Shown: positions 11,905-20,082, numbered from the stretch's first letter. The stretch is 30,704 bases of DNA from a virus (IMGVR_UViG_3300020468_000042:1-30704); one strand, 5' to 3'. Numbers and translations: made by a program. The notes: generated by a model from the letters alone, not told the origin.

Positions 11905-12633
11905 ATGGCTAAAATCAATAAGAATATATTTAAACCCAAAAATAAAGACACTATTGTCAAAGGCGTTAATCTATCAAAAGGATATAGGGCTGGTAAGAAA
12001 GCTGGAATGTTTGCATTAGGTTTAATCACTAAGATTCACCCAGTAGCACGTGTTGCTAGTTTGCTATACAAAACTGGTAGAGCATTACATCTAAGACATC
12101 AAGCACGTAACCTTAAGCTAGTTACCGACACAATGCTTCGTAGAACGCCTATAAGAGGCAATGTTGTGATTCAGCCTTTCAAGGGTACTAAAATAACAAA
12201 ACGTGCCAAAATCGTCCGCACAACGCCTTTAAAATACCTATCAGGAATTAAACGTACTAGAGCAACTAATCAAAAACTATTGACATACGATAGGAAGATT
12301 CCGGGTGGTACTATGAAACCAGCTGATTATCGTCCATTGAACAAACCTAAAATTACCACCAACAGATCCATAGTCACTCTGGCTAGAAAAAGACGTGCAT
12401 TGAGACAAGAGGCAGGCACAGGTATAGCACTTAAGATTGGTATAGGACTAGGTGCGTACAAAGGTGGTAAGAGATTGACACAAACTAAGTATGGCGCATT
12501 ACCACTAGATAGCACTAAAGCTAGACAAAATTTAATTCTATCAACAGTTAGAAAACCTAAAGTCAAGAAGTATAGGGATTCTAATTTGACTCAAGACCAA
12601 ATGGATTCAATATTTAAAAGGTTAAAACAATGA
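11905..12633 (+). CDS. Very basic protein, unknown function
   Basis: A 242-residue protein with about 59 Lys+Arg against about 9 Asp+Glu. It has short hydrophobic or Gly-rich patches at about 33-56 (AGMFALGLITKIHPVARVAS) and 171-186 (GTGIALKIGIGLGAYKGG). Such charge suggests binding to DNA or RNA, or packing inside the virion. No family is recognised. RBS is poor; the ATG at 11905 follows the previous stop by 17 nt. Its stop overlaps the start of the next small ORF (ATGA). The layout (basic, central hydrophobic patch) resembles the 143-aa and 332-aa neighbours. Confidence 0.6.
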   Translation: MAKINKNIFKPKNKDTIVKGVNLSKGYRAGKKAGMFALGLITKIHPVARVASLLYKTGRALHLRHQARNLKLVTDTMLRRTPIRGNVVIQPFKGTKITKRAKIVRTTPLKYLSGIKRTRATNQKLLTYDRKIPGGTMKPADYRPLNKPKITTNRSIVTLARKRRALRQEAGTGIALKIGIGLGAYKGGKRLTQTKYGALPLDSTKARQNLILSTVRKPKVKKYRDSNLTQDQMDSIFKRLKQ

Positions 12634-12806
12634 CAACTAAAATGGAGAAACGTGCTAAATGCATAATAAAAAACGAGCAAAAGGAAAAAAGGGCAAGAAG
12701 AAACCTTGCTGTGAAAGACTTCATAGAATATAAAATGCTTAGAGGTCACAGTAGAGAAACAGCTAGTAAGATGGCACAATCCTTAATCGATGACAATAAT
12801 TCCTAA
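12630..12806 (+). CDS. Small basic helical protein
   Basis: A 58-residue ORF from an ATG overlapping the upstream stop (ATGA) to TAA at 12804-12806. The first half is a Lys/Arg/Glu-rich helix (KMEKRAKCIIKNEQKEKRAR). The second half reads VKDFIEYKMLRGHSRETASK, loosely like a helix-turn-helix. Its 3' end overlaps the next gene by 17 nt. Coupling on both sides supports it as a real gene. Function unknown. Confidence 0.5.
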   Translation: MTTKMEKRAKCIIKNEQKEKRARRNLAVKDFIEYKMLRGHSRETASKMAQSLIDDNNS

Positions 12807-13788
12807 AAAAAGAATCAAGAACAAAGCTACCCCAGAAGAGATAGCTACGACCAAACGCAATGCAGCAATCATAGGGAATATATTAAGCTTCGCAGTACCC
12901 GTTGGTTATCTGGGCAATGTGGCTAGGATTATCAAACAAAACAAATCATTTGTTAAAAACCTACGTACTAATATCAGAAAGACACAAGATTCAAAAGGAT
13001 TAAGAGAGATGGATTATAACGATCCTCGTATCAAACTAAAAGGCGATGTCTTAGTTAGAAAAGGAAAACTTAATGTCTACAGAGGCGAAGGTACTCCAAC
13101 GATACAAGATGCAATTACTTTATCTTATACAAAAAGTTTTATAAAAAAAGGTCCTACACCAATAGGTAGGCGTCTTAATAAACTATCTGGTAAACAACAA
13201 CGAATTGATTCTTATAGACCACAAATAGCATCTGATATTATGGCACAAAAGATACAAGTATCTCAACTAGGAAGATATGCAACAACAGATCCAAGAAGAG
13301 GTAAGATGTATGGTATTATGAAAAGGAGAGGACAACTAACAGCAGGCGCTGAACCTCAATATGATGCAGTAAGAAAAACATACAGAATTAAAGTATCTGA
13401 TTTTTTTAAAGGTTTAAACGCTAAATCAAGAACAATTCGATTTGTTAATAAATCCTATCCTAAAAATAGAGCAGATGAGATAAAACGAAGAAGAGGAAAA
13501 CTTACAATGAGTAATAGCTGGATGCCTAGTCAAAATCCAGCAACAGACACAAGAAGATTTATTAATGCAACTAAGGTTAATGAAAGTCTTGATGTCAAAC
13601 GCATGTTCAATGTAATACAAAAAAATAGAACATCTGGTAGAACGAGAGCAGGAAATCCGGGAGTCTATACTGTAGCACCAAGAAATCCTTTTACTGGTAG
13701 ACAATTACTTGAGAAAGGATATATCTTGAAAAATGTAGATAAACAATTCTTGATACCTAAAAAACTCGATAGAAAGCTTAGAAAATAA
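12790..13788 (+). CDS. Basic protein with weak ADP-ribosyltransferase-like signature
   Basis: A 332-residue Lys/Arg-rich protein. A hydrophobic patch (about 27-45) follows the N-terminus. Residues about 87-175 contain LVRKGKLNVYRGEG and later GRYATTDPRRGKMYG. A YRG strand followed downstream by G-x-(Y/F)-x-T-x-D-P...Y resembles the NAD-binding core of some ADP-ribosyltransferase folds (vYRG ... GrYFsTdp..a..Y). No clear catalytic Glu motif could be fixed, so this is a weak lead, not an assignment. Alternatives are a virion-internal or DNA-binding protein. It overlaps genes on both sides (17 nt and 1 nt), so it is cotranslated within the terS-terL interval. Confidence 0.55.
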   Translation: MTIIPKKRIKNKATPEEIATTKRNAAIIGNILSFAVPVGYLGNVARIIKQNKSFVKNLRTNIRKTQDSKGLREMDYNDPRIKLKGDVLVRKGKLNVYRGEGTPTIQDAITLSYTKSFIKKGPTPIGRRLNKLSGKQQRIDSYRPQIASDIMAQKIQVSQLGRYATTDPRRGKMYGIMKRRGQLTAGAEPQYDAVRKTYRIKVSDFFKGLNAKSRTIRFVNKSYPKNRADEIKRRRGKLTMSNSWMPSQNPATDTRRFINATKVNESLDVKRMFNVIQKNRTSGRTRAGNPGVYTVAPRNPFTGRQLLEKGYILKNVDKQFLIPKKLDRKLRK

Positions 13789-13994
13789 TGGCACACACAA
13801 TAGAAGCATTAAGAAAATACAATACCCCAGCTATGAAGAAACTTATCATTGCTGTTAAGATGAGCCATATGAAAGGATTGCCAAAGGAAGCAATGACTGA
13901 CAGAGAGGCAGAAAGAGTGCTTGAATCATTAACACCAGTAACACTTGAGAAGTTATATAAACTAGCAGTGGAACATGACCTCCTTAACTTATAA
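13788..13994 (+). CDS. Small helical protein preceding terL
   Basis: A 68-residue protein, mostly helical and amphipathic (TIEALRKYNTPAMKKLIIAV, then REAERVLESLTPVTLEKLYK). The start overlaps the upstream stop (TAATGG), and its end overlaps the terL start by 20 nt, so it is translationally coupled to the packaging motor. No family recognised. Its placement suggests a packaging accessory role, which is inference. Confidence 0.6.
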   Translation: MAHTIEALRKYNTPAMKKLIIAVKMSHMKGLPKEAMTDREAERVLESLTPVTLEKLYKLAVEHDLLNL

Positions 13995-15477
13995 GCCAGA
14001 CGGTAACGTAATCAAACAATTCATGAAAGATGACTCGTTCTTTCGTGGTCTACGTGGTCCAGTAGGTAGCGGTAAATCAGTATCATGTTGCATTGAAATC
14101 CTTAGAAGAGCATTAGAACAAAAGCCCGGAGCTGATGGGATTTCTAGATCCAGATGGGCTGTGATAAGAAATACTAACCCACAACTCAAAACAACTACCA
14201 TAAAGACTTGGATTGATTGGTTTCCAGAACAAGAATGGGGCAAGTTTCAATGGTCAGTACCTTATACTCATGTAATTAAAAAAGGTAAAATGGAACTAGA
14301 AGTTATCTTCTTAGCACTAGATAGACCAGAAGATGTCAAGAAACTACTATCATTAGAGTTAACAGGAGTATGGATCAATGAAGCTAGAGAGATACCTAAG
14401 TCAATTGTTGACGCATGTACTATGCGTGTTGGACGTTATCCTAGTATGCGTGATGGTGGTCCTAGCTGGTATGGTGTTATAGCTGATACCAACCCGCCAG
14501 ATACAGACCATTGGTGGGCAATCCTAGCAGGTGAAACTGTTATCCCAGATTACATTACAAAGCAAGAAGCTAAGATGTTAGTTAAGCCAGATAACTGGTT
14601 ATTCTTCAATCAACCACCAGCAATGGAAGAAGTGTTTACTAAAGAGGGTGAGCTTGAGGGATACAATGATACTGACAAAAGAGAAAATGGTAAGAATCTT
14701 ACAGAAAATTATTATAAAAATATCATCAGAGGTAAAACTAAATCATGGATTGATGTCTATGTACTCAACAAACTAGGGCAAATTGAAGACGGTAAGCCTG
14801 TATATGAGATGTTTAGACGTGATGTACACGTTGCTAAGTCTGATATAGCAGTCATGAAAGAGGCACCAATACATATGGGCATAGACTTTGGGCTTACTCC
14901 AGCATGTGTGTTTGGTCAAAGAGTACGTGGAAGATGGCTTATCATTGATGAATTAGTAGCTGAAGACATGGGTATACTTAGGTTTTCTGATTTGATGAAA
15001 CAAAAGATGGCAGAGTATCTACCCAGAAACTTTACAATATTTGGCGATCCAGCTGGTGACCACAGGGCGCAAACTGATGAATCTACCCCATTCCAGATAC
15101 TTAGAGGTCGTGGTATTAGTGCAAGACCAACACATTCTAACGATGTTACGTTGAGATTAGAGAGTGTTAATGTTACTTTACAAAGAATGATAGATGGCGA
15201 TTCTGGAATATTGATAGATCCAAAATGTATAAACCTTATCAAAGGTTTTGATGGTGGCTATCACTATCGTAGGATGCAAGTATCAGGGGAAAGATATGAA
15301 GAGAAGCCTAGTAAGAATAGATTCTCGCATGTCCATGATGCTCTTCAATACATGTTATTGGGCGCAGGGGAGGGGCGAGCATTGACATCAGGTGCAAAAC
15401 AAAGTAAACCTGTAGTTGCTAGAAAGAATTTTAATGTTTTTGAATTAAAACCAAAAACAATATACGGGAGAAGATAA
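13975..15477 (+). CDS. terL: Terminase large subunit
   Basis: A 500-residue ATP-driven packaging motor and nuclease. The ATPase domain has Walker A GPVGSGKS (residues 28-35), Walker B with catalytic Glu (VWINEARE, E136) and the coupling motif region ADTNPP (170-175). The nuclease domain has MGIDFG (D304), FGDPAG (D358) and HDALQY (D455), the acidic residues of the RNase H-like fold. Length is normal for the family. It docks on the portal and cuts the concatemer. It is coupled by overlap to the 68-aa gene upstream and to the 86-aa gene downstream (TAATG). Confidence 0.95.
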   Translation: MTSLTYKPDGNVIKQFMKDDSFFRGLRGPVGSGKSVSCCIEILRRALEQKPGADGISRSRWAVIRNTNPQLKTTTIKTWIDWFPEQEWGKFQWSVPYTHVIKKGKMELEVIFLALDRPEDVKKLLSLELTGVWINEAREIPKSIVDACTMRVGRYPSMRDGGPSWYGVIADTNPPDTDHWWAILAGETVIPDYITKQEAKMLVKPDNWLFFNQPPAMEEVFTKEGELEGYNDTDKRENGKNLTENYYKNIIRGKTKSWIDVYVLNKLGQIEDGKPVYEMFRRDVHVAKSDIAVMKEAPIHMGIDFGLTPACVFGQRVRGRWLIIDELVAEDMGILRFSDLMKQKMAEYLPRNFTIFGDPAGDHRAQTDESTPFQILRGRGISARPTHSNDVTLRLESVNVTLQRMIDGDSGILIDPKCINLIKGFDGGYHYRRMQVSGERYEEKPSKNRFSHVHDALQYMLLGAGEGRALTSGAKQSKPVVARKNFNVFELKPKTIYGRR

Positions 15478-15737
15478 TGTGTGCAGGACCATTTAAACCA
15501 AGCAGACCAGCACCACCGCCACCGCCAGTAGAGGATAAGTCTGCTAAAGCGATGAGACAGCGTGAAAGAATTAGACAGCAAGAAGAAACTTCTAAACTTA
15601 AAGAACAGCGTTATGAAGAAAGAGTTGCCGCTGCTTATGGAAGAATGGGAAGACGCAGTCTTTTATCTGGCAGAAGAGGTGGAACAGGTTTTCAATTACA
15701 AGAAAATTTAATGAGTAAGAAAACATTAGGAGCTTAA
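15477..15737 (+). CDS. Small Pro-rich/coiled-coil protein between terL and portal
   Basis: An 86-residue protein with three parts. There is an N-terminal Cys and Pro-rich stretch (MCAGPFKPSRPAPPPPP), a charged helix (residues 20-50) and a C-terminal GRMGRRSLLSGRRGGTGF motif. Short proteins with this GRrSLLsGrrGG.GF ending are common between terminase and portal genes in marine podoviruses. Their role is unknown; a head-assembly or connector accessory is plausible. The start overlaps the terL stop; the stop abuts the portal ATG. Confidence 0.7.
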   Translation: MCAGPFKPSRPAPPPPPVEDKSAKAMRQRERIRQQEETSKLKEQRYEERVAAAYGRMGRRSLLSGRRGGTGFQLQENLMSKKTLGA

Positions 15738-17315
15738 ATGCCAGTCCAACCAGCTAATCCGCCAGAGATTAATCCATTAGAGTCTCCTGTACAGCAGTTA
15801 CTCAAAAGATATGAACATGCTCGTTCTATAAAAGACCAATGGAAAGGTATCTTTGAAGAGTGTTATGAGTATGCTTTACCACAAAGAGAGAGTTTTTATA
15901 CCGAAAATCCGGGAAGAAGACGTACGGATCGCATATTTGATGAGACAGCAGTAGTAGGTGTACAAGAATTTGCATCAAGATTACAGGCAGGAATCGTACC
16001 AAACTACACCAGATGGGCTGATTTTACTGCTGGTAGCGAAATACCAGAGGAAGATAAGAAAGAAGTTAACATGATGTTAGACAAGGTTACTGAGTATGTA
16101 TTTGAAATATTACAGAACTCAAACTTCTCACAAGAAATACATGAATCGTTTTTAGATATAGCACTTGGCACTGGTGTTATGTTAGTCGAAGAGGGTGATG
16201 CTGTTGCACCAATTAGATTCAAAGCAATACCATTACCTCAAGTATATATGACCTCTGGTCATGATGATAAAGTGGATCATGTCTTCAGAAGACGTATGAT
16301 TCGCATGAAAGAACTAGCGGTAGCTTATCCAAATGCAGAGATATCAGAGAAAATGGCTATGGATATGGCTAAAAATCCAGACAAAAACTGTGAAATCATA
16401 GAGGTAGTGTATAGAAATCACTACAATTTAAAGGAAGAAGAGAACTTTTTTTGTGCAATATCTAAGGAATATGAGGTAAAAATCTACGAAGAAACGTTCA
16501 AAGGGCAAGGATCTAACCCATTTGTAGTATACAGATGGAGTAAATGTGCAGGTGAAACCTATGGTCGTGGTCCATTAATGAACGCACTACCAGCTATTAA
16601 GACATCAAATCTTACAATGGAACTAATATTGGAAAACGCACAAATGGCTATATCTGGCATGTATCAAGTAGAAGACGATGGAGTAGTCAACGTAGATAAT
16701 ATTCAATTGATTCCGGGAACTATCATACCGAAAGCACCGGGCAGTGATGGGTTACAACCTATTGGTGGTACAGGTAACTTTAATGTTTCAGATTTAGTTT
16801 TAAGAGAAATGAGAACCAATATTAAGAAAGCTTTGTATAATGATATGCTTGGCACACCTAATGAAAAAACACCAATGTCAGCTACTGAGGTAGCAGAAAG
16901 ACAAGCAGATTTGTCCAGACAAATAGGGGCAGCGTTTGGTAGATTACAATCAGAGATGGTAACACCAATATTACAGCGTGTTATTTATATTCTAAAAAAA
17001 CAAGGTAGAGTAAAGATTCCTAAAATAAATGGACGTGAAGTTAAAGTTTCTTCATCTAGTCCATTAGCACAAGCTCAGTTTCAACAAGATGTCGCTACAG
17101 TAGACAGGTTTCTTGGCATGATACAGGGCAGAGTAGGACCAGAATTAGCTAATATTATTGTAGACCAGATGGCTGTTGCAAAATATATAGCTAATAAACT
17201 AGGTATCCCTGAAGAATTAGTACGTTCTCCAGAGGAAATGCAAGCAGCTGCGCAACAAATGGCACAGATGATGCAACAACAACAACCGCAGGAGGATGCA
17301 CCTCCTGAACAATAG
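15738..17315 (+). CDS. Portal (head-tail connector) protein, T7 gp8-like
   Basis: A 525-residue protein, close to the 536 of T7 gp8. It matches the podovirus head-to-tail connector family. The N-terminal wing has W..I.EECYEYALPQRESF, followed by RIFDETAVVGVQEFASRLQAG (residues about 66-86). The central stem and clip region contains YRWSKCAGETYGRGPLMNAL (about 264-283), and MSATEVAERQADLSRQIG (about 377-394) is the conserved late motif. The C-terminus is Gln/Met-rich. It would form the 12-mer ring through which DNA enters and leaves. It starts directly after the 86-aa gene and is followed by the Bbp19-like gene. Confidence 0.92.
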   Translation: MPVQPANPPEINPLESPVQQLLKRYEHARSIKDQWKGIFEECYEYALPQRESFYTENPGRRRTDRIFDETAVVGVQEFASRLQAGIVPNYTRWADFTAGSEIPEEDKKEVNMMLDKVTEYVFEILQNSNFSQEIHESFLDIALGTGVMLVEEGDAVAPIRFKAIPLPQVYMTSGHDDKVDHVFRRRMIRMKELAVAYPNAEISEKMAMDMAKNPDKNCEIIEVVYRNHYNLKEEENFFCAISKEYEVKIYEETFKGQGSNPFVVYRWSKCAGETYGRGPLMNALPAIKTSNLTMELILENAQMAISGMYQVEDDGVVNVDNIQLIPGTIIPKAPGSDGLQPIGGTGNFNVSDLVLREMRTNIKKALYNDMLGTPNEKTPMSATEVAERQADLSRQIGAAFGRLQSEMVTPILQRVIYILKKQGRVKIPKINGREVKVSSSSPLAQAQFQQDVATVDRFLGMIQGRVGPELANIIVDQMAVAKYIANKLGIPEELVRSPEEMQAAAQQMAQMMQQQQPQEDAPPEQ

Positions 17316-17323
17316 GAGTCATA

Positions 17324-17611
17324 ATGGCAGAGAAAAAGCCCAATATGCTTATAGGTTTGGACAATATCCAAAGAAAACCGCAAGATGAGGAGAACTTAAA
17401 TACTTTGTTTTACAAACTGTTCACAACCACAGGTGGATCTCAAGTATTAAAATATCTTAAATCTCTTTCTATCGAGGCAGTAGCTGGTCCAGAAGTATCG
17501 GACCAACAACTACGTCACTTAGAGGGACAGCGTTATCTTGTAGGATTAATCCAAAGAAGAGTTAACAAAGGTATAAGTCAAAACGCAATACAGGAGAAAT
17601 CAAATGGCTGA
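17324..17611 (+). CDS. Bbp19-like small virion/assembly protein
   Basis: A 95-residue protein. The central part FYKLFTTTGGSQVLKYLKSL, then LRHLEGQRYLVGLIQRR, fits the Bordetella-phage Bbp19 pattern (lF.t..G..vL.dL ... REGqR.lv..I). This small protein is found next to portal genes in many podoviruses, role not established. It has a good RBS (AGGAGTCATA then ATG) and overlaps the scaffold gene by 8 nt. Position between portal and scaffold supports a head-assembly role. Confidence 0.6.
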   Translation: MAEKKPNMLIGLDNIQRKPQDEENLNTLFYKLFTTTGGSQVLKYLKSLSIEAVAGPEVSDQQLRHLEGQRYLVGLIQRRVNKGISQNAIQEKSNG

Positions 17612-18383
17612 AGAACAAATACAAACAACTGAAGAGACAACACAAGCAGAAGATGTTTCACGTGAAACATTAGATGTACCTGCACCAACTAGACCAGAAT
17701 ATGTACCAGAGAAGTTTTGGAATGATGAAACAGGTGAAGTAAAAACAGAAGACTTAGCTAAGTCCTATGTTAATCTAGAAAAATTTTCTACTGGTAAGAA
17801 AGAAGAAATGAAAGAACAACTGCTTACTGAATTACAAACAGAAGCAGAAGAGGGACTACCAGAAGATCCAGCAGGTTATAAACTACCATCATTAGTGGAG
17901 GGAATTACTGAAGAAATGGTAGAACAAAACCCATTAACTGATTGGTGGCGTAATCATTGCCATGAATTGGGTTTACCTGAAGAAGTATTTCAATCTGGTG
18001 TTAATAATTACACAGATATTCTTATGCAAAATCAACCAGATTTGGATGCTGAAGCAGAAAAATTAGGTGAAAATGCATCAGAAAGAATAGAAGCTGTAAA
18101 TGCATGGGCATCTTCACAGTTTCCACCAGAGGAATTTGAAGCAATACAGATGATTGGTTCTAGTGCTATAGGTATATCTGCACTTGAAAGAATCATGGAT
18201 ATGCAAAAATCTTCTATGGGTAGATCGAGTGAAGTAGCTAAACCAGCTCAAGAACTAACAATCGATACAGTAAAAGAAATGATGAAAGACAAGAGGTATT
18301 TTGATCCAAGACACAGGGATTCTTCTTATGTAAAACAAGTAGATGACGCGTGGGCTAGATTGAATATGGCTGGCAAAGTCTAA
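17604..18383 (+). CDS. Capsid assembly scaffolding protein, T7 gp9-like
   Basis: A 259-residue acidic protein. A disordered Glu/Thr-rich N-terminus is followed by RPEYVPEKFWNDETGEVKTE (a P.yip.kFwd...gevr.e pattern, residues about 31-50), LAKSYVNLEK and a mostly helical remainder. The C-terminal motif RYFDPRHRDSSYVKQVDDAW is the typical scaffold end. It is required to build the procapsid and then leaves. It lies just upstream of the GNAT-like and capsid genes. An exact parS palindrome is embedded at residues 18-22 (VSRET), positions 17654-17669. Overlaps its neighbours by 8 and 1 nt. Confidence 0.8.
   Translation: MAEEQIQTTEETTQAEDVSRETLDVPAPTRPEYVPEKFWNDETGEVKTEDLAKSYVNLEKFSTGKKEEMKEQLLTELQTEAEEGLPEDPAGYKLPSLVEGITEEMVEQNPLTDWWRNHCHELGLPEEVFQSGVNNYTDILMQNQPDLDAEAEKLGENASERIEAVNAWASSQFPPEEFEAIQMIGSSAIGISALERIMDMQKSSMGRSSEVAKPAQELTIDTVKEMMKDKRYFDPRHRDSSYVKQVDDAWARLNMAGKV
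17654..17669. promoter_or_regulatory. Perfect parS (ParB-binding) palindrome inside the scaffold gene
   Basis: The sequence TGTTTCACGTGAAACA is a perfect 16-bp palindrome identical to the canonical chromosomal parS site bound by bacterial ParB (Spo0J). In the scaffold frame it encodes Val-Ser-Arg-Glu-Thr. No ParA or ParB gene is in the window, so the expected binder is host ParB. Only one copy is seen. The sequence match is certain; use by ParB is inference. Confidence 0.75.
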
Positions 18384-18910
18384 TGCTTTATGTTGAAAAG
18401 TCTACGCCAGAACATGCATTTGCTCTGGCGTTTGACCTTAGACAAGAAGACAAATATGAGGTAGCACTAGCAGGTCATACACCACTAGATGCTTTAATTG
18501 CACCTTTTAGATATACAAGACAGGGTGTAAACACGTATACTGTACTCAATACTGGAATACCAGTAGCTATGTTTGGCGTTATATCCACTCCACAAAACGT
18601 CAAACATGGCGCAGTATGGTTTCTTTCGTCCTACAAATTAGACAATAACATGCGTTATTTTACTAAAAGAACTAAAAAATGGGTAGATTACTTCCTTGCA
18701 GACTACGAATATGTATATAACTACATAACAGTAGAACATAAGAAGAACATAAGATGGCTTAAATGGTTAGGTTTTAAATTTAAAACAGAGAAAATTCTTG
18801 TTAAAAACGTTGAGGTGTTGTATTTTTATAGACAGATACAGGGTGTATCTAAAGATATACAGCCCATAATAGGGGACATCGGTCCTAAATGGATAACCGA
18901 TCTAAGCTAA
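18383..18910 (+). CDS. DUF2833/GNAT-like protein in the head cluster (T7 gp13-like position)
   Basis: A 175-residue protein. GIPVAMFGVISTPQNVKHGAVW and the later FLADYEYVYNYITVEH, then IRWLKWLGFKF, match the acetyltransferase-like (GNAT) pattern seen in phage DUF2833 proteins. There a strand-turn precedes a helix and the C-terminal 'I+WLk.LGF' motif. T7 gp13, once thought an internal virion protein, falls in this group. Here it lies between scaffold and capsid. The acetyl-CoA P-loop (Q/RxxGxG/A) is not clearly present, so catalysis is doubtful. Overlaps the scaffold stop by 1 nt. Confidence 0.6.
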   Translation: MLYVEKSTPEHAFALAFDLRQEDKYEVALAGHTPLDALIAPFRYTRQGVNTYTVLNTGIPVAMFGVISTPQNVKHGAVWFLSSYKLDNNMRYFTKRTKKWVDYFLADYEYVYNYITVEHKKNIRWLKWLGFKFKTEKILVKNVEVLYFYRQIQGVSKDIQPIIGDIGPKWITDLS

Positions 18911-18955
18911 GTTGGACAACTGTTAGTTTAACAATTAACAATTTGGAGGCTTAAT

Positions 18956-19780
18956 ATGGCAACGCAAATTAGTACCGCCTTTATTAAGCAGTTTGAAGCC
19001 GAAGTCCACATGGCTTATCAAAGGATGGGTTCCAAACTGCGCAATACAGTGCGTAATACAAATAACGTTACAGGCAACCAAGCACGATTCCAAAAGGTTG
19101 GTAAAGGTTCAGCGTCTACTAAATCTAGACATGGACAAGTCAACACAATGGAAGTTACACACTCTACAGTAGATGTAACATTGGCAGATTACTATGCTGC
19201 TGATTATGTTGATAGCTTAGATGAGCTAAAAACAAACATCGATGAAAGACAAGTGTTAGCTACATCGGCTGCGGCTGCTTTAGGGCGTAAAATGGATCAA
19301 TTAATTATTGATGTACTTGACGCTGGTTCAAACTCAAACAACGTGGTTCATGGTTCAGCAGCTTTAACATTAGCTAAAGCACTAACCGTATATGAAGCAT
19401 TTGGTGAGGCAGATGTACCAGATGATGGTCAAAGATATTTTGTTGTATCACCAGCTGGATGGGCAGATTTACTACAAATCGACCAATTCAGTAGAGCAGA
19501 ATACGTAGGAGAAACTGATTTACCATACGCTGGCGGAATGACAGCTAAAAGATGGCTTGGTTTCTTATGGTTTACTCATTCTGGACTATCAATTTCTAGT
19601 ACAACTAGGGACTGTCATGCATACCACAGCTCGTCTGTTGGTCTTGCTACTGGTTCTGACGTACGTACAGAAATGAACTATGTACCAGAAAAAGTAAGTA
19701 ATTTAATAACTTCATACTTTAGTGCAGGATCTGTCATGATTGACAATGATGGTGCTATTGAATGTCAGATAACAGAATAA
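18956..19780 (+). CDS. Major capsid protein (HK97-type fold)
   Basis: A 274-residue protein preceded by a strong RBS (TTGGAGGCTTAAT then ATG), as expected for the most abundant virion protein. It starts with ISTAFIKQFEAEVHMAYQRMG and contains the E-loop-like QARFQKVGKGSASTKSRHGQ region. The P-domain follows with ADYYAADYVDSLDELKTNID, then RQVLATSAAAALGRKMDQLI and VVSPAGWADLLQI. It belongs to a capsid family common in marine podoviruses. It forms the icosahedral shell around scaffold. Followed by an 82-aa beta-rich protein and a terminator, as capsid genes often are. Confidence 0.88.
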   Translation: MATQISTAFIKQFEAEVHMAYQRMGSKLRNTVRNTNNVTGNQARFQKVGKGSASTKSRHGQVNTMEVTHSTVDVTLADYYAADYVDSLDELKTNIDERQVLATSAAAALGRKMDQLIIDVLDAGSNSNNVVHGSAALTLAKALTVYEAFGEADVPDDGQRYFVVSPAGWADLLQIDQFSRAEYVGETDLPYAGGMTAKRWLGFLWFTHSGLSISSTTRDCHAYHSSSVGLATGSDVRTEMNYVPEKVSNLITSYFSAGSVMIDNDGAIECQITE

Positions 19781-19790
19781 GGAGGATAAC

Positions 19791-20039
19791 ATGGCTTTAG
19801 ATGCAACAAATCTTAAAAAGATAGCTGGTGCTGGCGACATGAATCTCTTTGTTTATAAGAGTACTGACGCTATTGGAACAATTGTAGCTTCGGGTTATTT
19901 TAATAATTCGACTGATGACTTAAAACAGTTTGATACAATTATAGTAACTGGTGCCACAGGTGGTACAGCTACTGTAGATGTTATTACTGTTTCTAGTGCA
20001 ACAGGTGCTACAACAGTTACAACAACTAACGGAACATAA
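19791..20039 (+). CDS. Small beta-rich protein, probable capsid decoration/head protein
   Basis: An 82-residue protein with a strong RBS (AAGGAGGATAAC then ATG), 10 nt after the capsid gene. It is Thr/Val/Gly-rich and beta-patterned (FDTIIVTGATGGTATVDVIT). Such short beta proteins directly after the capsid gene are usually decoration or head-stabilising proteins. This is position-based inference. It is followed by the hairpin at 20047-20072. Confidence 0.65.
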   Translation: MALDATNLKKIAGAGDMNLFVYKSTDAIGTIVASGYFNNSTDDLKQFDTIIVTGATGGTATVDVITVSSATGATTVTTTNGT

Positions 20040-20046
20040 CGTTCTA

Positions 20047-20072
20047 GGGGCTGGTTCTCATTTACCAGCCCC
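20047..20072 (+). terminator. Terminator-like hairpin after the capsid genes
   Basis: Perfect 8-bp GC-rich arms GGGGCTGG (20047-20054) and CCAGCCCC (20065-20072) with a 10-nt loop, followed by ACTTTAAATT. It lies 8 nt after the stop of the decoration-like gene and 11 nt before the tail gene. T7 has a partial terminator at the same place (after gene 10). Here too it would lower tail-gene expression relative to capsid. Confidence 0.75.
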
Positions 20073-20082
20073 ACTTTAAATT

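Noticed and set aside
15380-15420. TTGACA within terL as an internal promoter
   Set aside because: The hexamer at 17-nt spacing (TAAACC) is a poor -10, and the site is inside a conserved coding region.
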